Assembly: GCA_949538655.1 (NCBI GenBank)
Contig: CATISE010000128.1
Location: forward strand, 1 to 5,009
Length of the DNA stretch: 5,009 nt
Direction of reading: 5' to 3'
Source: Marine Group II euryarchaeote MED-G33
Lineage (GTDB): Archaea > Thermoplasmatota > Poseidoniia > Poseidoniales > Thalassarchaeaceae
Below the pieces are notes generated by a model. It did no database searches and was not told the origin of the DNA. It saw only the letters and a program-made list of their open reading frames with translations. A program made the translations under genes and the position numbers. Each line of letters opens with the position of its first letter. Position 1 is the first letter of the stretch. Below are positions 1 to 4,043 of the stretch, one piece after another.

Positions 1-279
1 GATAATTCTGAAGCGGGGTGTGAATTGCACTACGTCGGGTTTTGTTGGTTTTCTCCAGGTGGAACTTTTGGTTGCGGTTTCTGTCTGTTTGGAATCTTGT
101 TAGTGATCTTGGTGGTGCCAATTGTGTTTAGTGGATTTTTGAGTGGTGTGGTGGGTCTTTTATCGGTTCCTGAACAGGTCATTGTTGTGGCTCCTATGCC
201 GCCACCAGCACCCCCTACGAGTATAATTGTAGATGAGTTTGCTGATTTAGAATCTGAATTGGATTCTCTAGAGGATTAA
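1..279 (+). CDS. C-terminal part of an unrecognised membrane protein
   Basis: The reading frame is open from the first base of the window to a TAA at 277-279, so this is probably the 3' end of a gene starting further left; a TTG at 25 is an in-frame but unconvincing start. The visible 92 residues begin with a Cys/Gly/Phe-rich stretch, followed by a long hydrophobic segment (about residues 38-66) able to form one membrane helix or a tight hairpin. Then comes a proline-rich linker (PMPPPAPP) and an acidic tail ending ELDSLED. A membrane anchor, flexible linker and acidic tail suggest a C-terminally anchored protein with the tail on one side of the membrane. The plus strand here is strikingly G+T rich. 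I do not recognise the family and propose no function. Its stop overlaps the stop of the convergent small membrane protein. Confidence 0.5.
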   Translation, partial: DNSEAGCELHYVGFCWFSPGGTFGCGFCLFGILLVILVVPIVFSGFLSGVVGLLSVPEQVIVVAPMPPPAPPTSIIVDEFADLESELDSLED

Positions 280-509
280 ATTTTGGTATTGAATCCCATT
301 GCTCGTACAACACACCAACCCATACGGGCTTCCCACATTGCAAAAAGCCCGCCTGCGATTGAACCGGCCGTCATGACATAGCCTATTGTGGTGGGTAGTA
401 TTCCAGCAAATGTCGTGATACCTAACAAACCACCACCAATTACAGCGATGATCCCTGTTTGTAGGCGGGCGACTTGGCCACGGGCATCAATATTGCACTC
501 AAGGGCCAT
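276..509 (-). CDS. Small two-helix membrane protein, DUF2892-like (77 aa)
   Basis: Function unknown. The 77-residue protein starts MALECNIDARG, has two hydrophobic segments (about residues 18-37 and 42-58) separated by a Pro-Thr-Thr turn, and ends in a conserved-looking tail, WEARMGWCVVRAMGF. From memory, the CNIDARG head and the R-x-GWC-x-x-RAMG tail occur in short bacterial and archaeal proteins assigned to or near the DUF2892 / YgaP-like membrane family; a profile search was not possible. Cys5 and Cys66 would both lie at the same membrane face if the protein is a hairpin. The ATG at 509 was chosen because a strong GGAGG lies 8 bases upstream; an in-frame ATG at 515 lies only 2 bases from it. 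The gene follows the 58-residue membrane protein by 22 bases and is probably cotranscribed with it. Its TAA overlaps the TAA of the convergent left-edge gene. Confidence 0.75.
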   Translation of the reverse strand: MALECNIDARGQVARLQTGIIAVIGGGLLGITTFAGILPTTIGYVMTAGSIAGGLFAMWEARMGWCVVRAMGFNTKI

Positions 510-515
510 GGTCAT

Positions 516-525
516 CTCCTCCTTT
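516..525 (-). promoter_or_regulatory. Strong Shine-Dalgarno site for the 77-aa membrane protein
   Basis: On the minus strand the bases read AAAGGAGGAG, the best ribosome binding site in the window. GGAGG (522-518) is 8 bases from the ATG at 509 but only 2 from the in-frame ATG at 515. This favours MALECN over MTMALECN as the true N-terminus. Confidence 0.7.
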
Positions 526-531
526 CTCAAA

Positions 532-708
532 TCAGATTTCTCGAGGTATTCTAGACCCACGAGGTGAAATCATTCGAAGGGTTTCGATCCTGAGAACAAC
601 AACTGCAGCGAGTCCCGCGAGCACCACTGATACTTGGGCTGCAGCCATTCCCACACTACCGATTACTAGCAAGCCCATCATCAACGAAGCAACTATCACT
701 TTGCTCAT
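532..708 (-). CDS. Very small hydrophobic membrane protein (58 aa), unknown function
   Basis: I do not recognise this protein. The 58 residues starting MSKVIVAS contain a first hydrophobic stretch (about residues 4-24) ending in AAAQ, which could be a signal-peptide-like cleavage site. A second hydrophobic stretch follows (about 26-41), then a basic tail rich in Arg, Ser and Pro. Either a two-helix hairpin with both ends in the cytoplasm or a secreted or anchored peptide would fit. The ATG at 708 was preferred. An in-frame TTG at 729 would add seven residues, and a GAGG lies about 15 bases before the ATG, further than usual, so the start is uncertain. It lies 22 bases upstream of the 77-residue membrane protein, suggesting the two are made together. 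Gene reality is supported mainly by this arrangement and by a plausible membrane pattern. Confidence 0.55.
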   Translation of the reverse strand: MSKVIVASLMMGLLVIGSVGMAAAQVSVVLAGLAAVVVLRIETLRMISPRGSRIPREI

Positions 709-893
709 ACCAATCTCTTGTATCCTCAACTACTAAAGGAAGTGTATGTGACCACAATAGGGTAAAATGTATGTTTTAGGCTAGCAGTCAACCGTTTATT
801 ATTGGTTTCAAATATTTTTTGTCTCACTATTTTTGAAATCAATGACTTGGTATTTTCAGAAGGGGAATGGGGGGTATTCCCAATGATGAACTC
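709..893. other. Intergenic region between GGGP synthase and the small membrane pair
   Basis: No gene is supported in these 185 bases. It should hold the 3' end of the lipid operon transcript and a promoter for the two small membrane proteins, all on the minus strand. Minus-strand A/T-rich candidates for a TATA box are AAAAAATATTTG (820-809) and the weaker CATACATTTT (773-764); neither spacing is decisive. No U-tract follows the GGGP synthase stop on the minus strand, so read-through into the small membrane genes is possible. Confidence 0.4.
863..881. repeat. Short inverted repeat GGGAAT/ATTCCC after the GGGP synthase gene
   Basis: GGGAAT (863-868) and ATTCCC (876-881) can pair perfectly around a 7-base loop that is a G-run on the plus strand and a C-run on the minus strand. 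It sits 12 bases past the GGGP synthase stop in the direction of transcription. The 6-bp stem is short and no U-run follows, so a terminator role is weak; it could stabilise the mRNA 3' end. Confidence 0.3.
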
Positions 894-1727
894 CTATGTT
901 TCCATTTTGGTGATGAAGTTCTCAAGGGTTATCTGTAATTCGTGGGCGTCTGCAAATTCTTCACAGAGGTTGCCTGTGACTATCCAGTCTGCGCCTGCAT
1001 CGATTGCAATTTTGGCGGTGGCGCCGTCTCGGATTCCCCCTCCTACCAACAATACGAGTTTGTCACTGGCCGCTTTGGCTGCACGAATTAAATCAGGGTT
1101 TACTGGGGTGTTGGCGCCACTGCCCGCCTCGAGATAGAGGATTGAGAATCCGTATGACTCTGCGCACATTGCATAAGCGGCTACAAGGTCGGTTTGATCC
1201 GCTTCGATGAGATTTGCTTGGCCCACCTCTCCCGCCTTCCCACCAGGTGCGCAGATGACGTAGCCCATCCCCATCGGTTCCACACCAGCTTTGCGAATAT
1301 ATGGGGCGCCGCGAACTTGTTCACCAACCAAAAATTCTGGGTTGGTGCTGTTCATGAGCATCATAAATGTGATTGCATCTGCGGATGGGGATAAGGCCGC
1401 AGCACCTTGGGGGAATAGTACCACAGGCACCTCCCAATCTGTTTCTGAAAGGTCGGCGTCCTGACTGGCATTCCATTTACAAAGTTCGAGAGTTTCTTGA
1501 ATTGCGACTACTGTGGAATGGACATTGTCCTCATCTGTACCGCTTGAACCCCCTACGAAGATCATCTTGCTGCCAGCAGATACTGCGGCTACACAGCGTT
1601 GTGCAGCAACATCTGGTGTTGCGTCATCAGGATCAATGAGGATGATGTGGGACCCACCTGTGTTTGCACGCACATAAGATATCACATCTAGGTGTGAAGA
1701 GGGGCGCATGATTGGTCCACGCGGCAT
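894..1727 (-). CDS. Geranylgeranylglyceryl phosphate synthase (GGGPS)
   Basis: This cytosolic or membrane-associated prenyltransferase joins geranylgeranyl diphosphate to the sn-3 hydroxyl of sn-glycerol-1-phosphate, forming the first ether bond of archaeal lipids (EC 2.5.1.41). The 277-residue TIM-barrel protein shows the family signatures in order: HIILIDPD (27-34), FVGGSSG (57-63), LFPQGAAALS (104-113), EPMGMGYVICAPGG (150-163), YLEAGSGA (198-205), VGGGIRDG (228-235) and GADWIVTGN (245-253). The Gly-rich blocks at 201-204, 229-231 and 252-253 form the phosphate-binding site in known structures. It is somewhat longer than the usual 230-250 residues, partly through a polar insertion near 84-99. 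The ATG at 1727 overlaps the upstream stop by one base (TAATG) and is preceded by AAGGTG; an in-frame ATG at 1709 would remove six residues. It is the last gene of a ferredoxin-flavoprotein-GGGPS operon. The identification is firm; the assignment to a GGGPS subgroup is not attempted. Confidence 0.95.
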   Translation of the reverse strand: MPRGPIMRPSSHLDVISYVRANTGGSHIILIDPDDATPDVAAQRCVAAVSAGSKMIFVGGSSGTDEDNVHSTVVAIQETLELCKWNASQDADLSETDWEVPVVLFPQGAAALSPSADAITFMMLMNSTNPEFLVGEQVRGAPYIRKAGVEPMGMGYVICAPGGKAGEVGQANLIEADQTDLVAAYAMCAESYGFSILYLEAGSGANTPVNPDLIRAAKAASDKLVLLVGGGIRDGATAKIAIDAGADWIVTGNLCEEFADAHELQITLENFITKMET

Positions 1728-2266
1728 TACACCTTTGGCTCTGACGCCAATTCAATGCCGCGGGAGATGGATGTGTCCACACTTGCGTTTTCTTCGTCGA
1801 ATGTGCCTGACATCAATTCAATCCAACCGCCCTCGACCTCAGGGAGGGGGCCTTGAGTCCAACATTCGACCGTTCCATCACTACGATGTGCAACAATCTC
1901 AGTTTGGGGTTCCCTACCTGTCAGGGTAATTCCCCCAACCCATTTGGATTCTGATTGATTTCTTGTATCGATGATATGATCATAATCTTCGATGATTGTG
2001 GTAGCTTGAGTACGTAGGATGTATGTGATGGGTAATTGTTGGGCCATCGATTTAGCCAGCCACGGGCGCCGACACCCAGTTTCAGTTAGATGGATGAATG
2101 GGGCATATTGGCTCAAATCCACTTGCCCCAATACCATTCCAGGTTTATCTTGGGGGTGTCCAATTTCAGCGCGGGATTCAACGATCGTGACATCATATCC
2201 TTGGTGATGTAATTCTTGAGCGCAACTCAAGCCTGTTAGGCCCGCACCAATGATGAGGATTTTCAC
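1727..2266 (-). CDS. Short FAD/NAD(P)-binding Rossmann protein, geranylgeranyl-reductase-like N-terminus (179 aa)
   Basis: The N-terminus is a classical dinucleotide-binding fold: a beta strand KILIIG, GAGLTG as the GxGxxG loop (residues 7-12), a helix, then VTIVE with Glu30 placed to bind the adenosine ribose. RAEIGHP (32-38) follows, resembling the equivalent stretch of geranylgeranyl-reductase and lycopene-cyclase-type flavoproteins. A later DHIIDT (96-101) resembles the strand before the third FAD motif of that family. Those enzymes are usually about 390-450 residues, whereas this one ends at 179 and no remaining piece is found in another frame. The GTG at 2266 was chosen because it overlaps the ferredoxin stop as GTGA, has GAGGT six bases upstream, and places the Rossmann strand at the N-terminus; the longer frame upstream only reads through the ferredoxin gene. 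Sitting between ferredoxin and GGGPS, it may act in reduction or handling of isoprenoid lipids. That role is inferred from context, and catalysis is uncertain. Confidence 0.8.
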   Translation of the reverse strand: MKILIIGAGLTGLSCAQELHHQGYDVTIVESRAEIGHPQDKPGMVLGQVDLSQYAPFIHLTETGCRRPWLAKSMAQQLPITYILRTQATTIIEDYDHIIDTRNQSESKWVGGITLTGREPQTEIVAHRSDGTVECWTQGPLPEVEGGWIELMSGTFDEENASVDTSISRGIELASEPKV

Positions 2267-2469
2267 TCTGAAACCTCGGGAACGATTTCCAATGCAAATA
2301 CTGGACATGAAGGGAGACAGTGTTCGCAATGGGTACATTTTGGTTCATCTACAACAGCTAGAAGTCCTTCGAGAGTAAGTGCATCTACTGGACATAATGC
2401 AATACAAGCTCCGCAACCATAACACAGATCATCATCAACGATGAACAGGTGGTCTGGAACTCTGGCCAT
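2263..2469 (-). CDS. 2x[4Fe-4S] ferredoxin (68 aa)
   Basis: A small soluble electron carrier of the bacterial-type, two-cluster ferredoxin family. Both cluster motifs are complete: CYGCGACIALCP (Cys16, 19, 22, 26) and CTHCEHCLPSCP (Cys45, 48, 51, 55), each CxxCxxCxxxCP. In this fold the fourth cysteine of each motif ligates the other cluster. The length is typical and there is no extra domain, signal or membrane segment. It is the first gene of the operon with the Rossmann protein and GGGPS, so the likely partner is that flavoprotein. In Methanosarcina acetivorans a geranylgeranyl reductase is reported to need the ferredoxin encoded beside it, which makes an electron-donor role in lipid saturation a reasonable inference. 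No Shine-Dalgarno is visible before the ATG at 2469, so the mRNA may be leaderless or have a weak leader. Confidence 0.93.
   Translation of the reverse strand: MARVPDHLFIVDDDLCYGCGACIALCPVDALTLEGLLAVVDEPKCTHCEHCLPSCPVFALEIVPEVSE
2267..2277 (-). promoter_or_regulatory. Ribosome binding site fixing the GTG start of the Rossmann protein
   Basis: The minus strand has GAGGT (2277-2273), six bases before the GTG at 2266, inside the last codons of the ferredoxin gene. With the 4-base GTGA overlap, this supports translational coupling of the two genes. Confidence 0.6.
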
Positions 2470-2542
2470 GTTTGTTCGGTGATAGGTGAGGATTTCAATA
2501 CACCCTCCCCTTGATTTCCACTGGAACTTGTTTGTGAGGTGG

Positions 2543-2568
2543 AAAAGACATCAAGAACGGTGTCTTTT
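2543..2568. repeat. Inverted repeat AAAAGACA...TGTCTTTT, operator-like
   Basis: AAAAGACA (2543-2550) and TGTCTTTT (2561-2568) are perfect reverse complements. As RNA the stem can extend inward by a G-U and a C-G pair to 10 bp, leaving a 6-base loop. A T-run ends the plus-strand copy, so it resembles a terminator, but no plus-strand gene lies upstream for it to terminate. Its place between divergent promoters makes an operator for a dimeric regulator the more natural reading; that function is inferred. Confidence 0.5.
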
Positions 2569-2654
2569 TACAAATTGACATAGCTGTTCAAGTAAAAGTA
2601 GACTGAAGTGTATAGTGATTGAGTAGTAAATTGGATGAGTTTTTCTAGATCAGA

Positions 2655-2664
2655 ATAAATTTAT
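2655..2664 (+). promoter_or_regulatory. TATA-like box for the beta-CASP nuclease gene
   Basis: ATAAATTTAT is a perfect 10-base palindrome centred about 22-23 bases before the ATG at 2682. Archaeal TATA boxes usually lie near -26, so the transcript probably begins within a few bases of that ATG, giving a leaderless or nearly leaderless mRNA. Purines just upstream (AGA) could serve as a weak BRE. TTTCTAG repeats (2642-2648 and 2668-2674) flank the box. Confidence 0.5.
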
Positions 2665-2681
2665 CAATTTCTAGTGGAAAT

Positions 2682-4043
2682 ATGGGGGGGCCCTATCCGA
2701 ACCTTCATCCACACCTACGTTTTGGTCCCACTATGGTCCTCTATACACCTGGTCGTACGAGTTCATACCCAGATATACCAGTGGAATCTGGAATTCGAAT
2801 CCATTTTCTAGGTGGAGGGGATGAAGTCGGAAATGTTGGAGTTGTAATCGAGGATGAAAAATCAACCCGTTTGTTGATTGATTATGGCCTCGCACCATCT
2901 TCCCCACCTCGATACCCTTCCGAAGCCCCCCCTGTAACAGATGCAATTTTCACCCACACCCACATCGATCACATCGGCATGGCCCCATGGTTGGTGGGAA
3001 ACCACCAAACAAAATTGCACGCTACTTCTTTGACAGCATCTCTCTCTCGAGTAATGTGGAAAGACACATACAAAGTCAGCTCGATTGAAGGATATCCATT
3101 ACCATGGGATCGACGTGATGAAGATGAAGCAAATGAAGCATGGGAGGTACACAATTACTCCCAATGGGTAGAATATCACAATTGGAAGTGGCAACTTCAC
3201 CCTGCAGGACACGTCCCAGGTGCGGCAATGATTGAGATTGATACACCAAAATATCGTATTTTACATACAGGGGATTTGGATACACGCGATGGCCCCAATT
3301 CGTTTGGAGCAAAACCAGTCGAGTGCGACATTCTTCTTCTCGAATCAACCTACTCAGGTAAAGAACACCCAAACCGAGTAGAAGAAGAAGCGAGATTCGT
3401 AGCAAAGGTGGTTGAGGTTGTCGAACGTGGGGGGATCGCAATCGTTCCTGCTTTTGCCAGTGGTCGTGGCCAAGACGTCCTCCGAATCTTACACAGTTCA
3501 GGATATGATCTCAACGTTCACTACGATGGCATGGGCAAAACGGTGTCTCAAAAATGGCTGGAACATCCAGAACACCTTAGAGATGGAGATGCATTTGAAG
3601 ATGCATTCCGCTGGTCAAAACGCGTCCGCTCCAAATCCGATCGAAAACGTGCGTTGGAAGCAGACGTAATCGTCACTACAAGTGGAATGTTGGATGGCGG
3701 CCCAGCACTTTGGTATCTCAATCGATTGCGTATGGATAACCGATGTGCAGTATTGTTTACTGGGTATCAAGCAGAAGGTAGTGGGGGGCGCAAACTTATC
3801 GAAACAGGTAGTATTCCAATCTATGGACACAATGTCGAAATCAAGTGCGAACTCGATCGTTTCAATCTCTCAAATCATGCTGGGCACTCAGAATTGGTAT
3901 CCTTCGCAGAAGCTTGTAATCCGAAACACGTAATACTATTCCATGGGGACCCAGAAACCCGCCCTATACTCGCCTCAGCATTGGAACAAAAAGGGATGAC
4001 AGTCCATTGTCCAAAGAATGGTGAAAGCATCATAATCGATTGA
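2682..4043 (+). CDS. aCPSF2-like metallo-beta-lactamase / beta-CASP ribonuclease
   Basis: A cytosolic zinc-dependent RNase of the CPSF-73 superfamily, probably acting in RNA processing or decay. Metallo-beta-lactamase motifs are complete: Asp67 in LLIDYG, HTHIDH (92-97), His177 in AGH and Asp198 in TGD. The beta-CASP residues follow: Glu221 in LLLEST (motif A), PAFASGRGQ (256-264), TTSGMLDGGP (332-341), His399 in SNHAGHS (motif B) and His421 in LFHGD (motif C). A histidine at motif C marks RNA-acting rather than DNA-acting members of this superfamily. At 453 residues with no N-terminal KH domains it resembles archaeal aCPSF2 rather than aCPSF1; separation from archaeal RNase J rests on the CPSF-like C-terminal motifs and is less certain. 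Family homology begins near residue 38 (IRIHFLGGGDEVG), so an ATG at 2733 (436 residues) is a serious alternative start. The TATA-like position fits 2682 best. Its stop directly abuts that of the convergent ABC transporter. Confidence 0.88.
   Translation: MGGPYPNLHPHLRFGPTMVLYTPGRTSSYPDIPVESGIRIHFLGGGDEVGNVGVVIEDEKSTRLLIDYGLAPSSPPRYPSEAPPVTDAIFTHTHIDHIGMAPWLVGNHQTKLHATSLTASLSRVMWKDTYKVSSIEGYPLPWDRRDEDEANEAWEVHNYSQWVEYHNWKWQLHPAGHVPGAAMIEIDTPKYRILHTGDLDTRDGPNSFGAKPVECDILLLESTYSGKEHPNRVEEEARFVAKVVEVVERGGIAIVPAFASGRGQDVLRILHSSGYDLNVHYDGMGKTVSQKWLEHPEHLRDGDAFEDAFRWSKRVRSKSDRKRALEADVIVTTSGMLDGGPALWYLNRLRMDNRCAVLFTGYQAEGSGGRKLIETGSIPIYGHNVEIKCELDRFNLSNHAGHSELVSFAEACNPKHVILFHGDPETRPILASALEQKGMTVHCPKNGESIIID

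Larger units (their letters stand above)
2470..2681. promoter_or_regulatory. Divergent promoter region between the lipid operon and the beta-CASP nuclease
   Basis: These 212 bases contain no supported gene and must carry both promoters. The plus-strand side has a clear TATA-like box near 2655-2664. On the minus side no strong box is evident; weak candidates are TTGAAAT (2497-2491), which would fit a leaderless ferredoxin mRNA, and TTTGTAAAAA (2576-2567), which would give a longer leader. The region holds several inverted and direct repeats described separately, more symmetric structure than any other non-coding part of the window. Confidence 0.6.
2514..2681. repeat. Three GTGGAAA motif copies in mixed orientation
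   Basis: AGTGGAAAT occurs on the minus strand at 2522-2514 and on the plus strand at 2673-2681, directly before the nuclease ATG: a perfect 9-bp inverted pair. Another GTGGAAA lies on the plus strand at 2539-2545, giving a TTTCCAC-N17-GTGGAAA pair with the first copy. In both 9-base copies a G-run follows a few bases downstream. The arrangement could mark binding sites of a shared regulator; chance cannot be excluded in A/T-rich DNA. Confidence 0.4.

Noticed and set aside
863..881. GGGAAT/ATTCCC hairpin as an intrinsic terminator of the lipid operon
   Set aside because: The stem is only 6 bp and no U-tract follows on the minus strand; kept only as a low-confidence inverted repeat.
802..1137. 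Plus-strand open frame of 111 codons over the 3' part of the GGGP synthase gene
   Set aside because: It lies opposite a confidently identified enzyme, has no recognisable domain, and its frame is explained by the codon structure of the minus-strand gene.
2543..2569. AAAAGACA...TGTCTTTTT hairpin as a plus-strand terminator
   Set aside because: The hairpin followed by T's looks right, but no plus-strand gene lies between it and the start of the minus-strand operon, so there is nothing to terminate unless an unseen small RNA exists.
2470..2681. Possible tRNA or other structured RNA gene in the divergent gap
   Set aside because: No acceptor stem, T-loop (GTTCRANNC) or CCA context could be assembled on either strand.
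3054..3068. GTGGAAAGACACA, resembling the intergenic GTGGAAAAGACA at 2539-2550
   Set aside because: It lies inside the nuclease coding sequence (Trp-Lys-Asp-Thr) and is well explained by codons; probably coincidence.
3076..3441. Minus-strand open frame of 121 codons inside the nuclease gene
   Set aside because: The plus-strand frame here carries the His177, Asp198 and Glu221 motifs of the beta-CASP enzyme; the opposite frame is Leu/His-rich shadow sequence.
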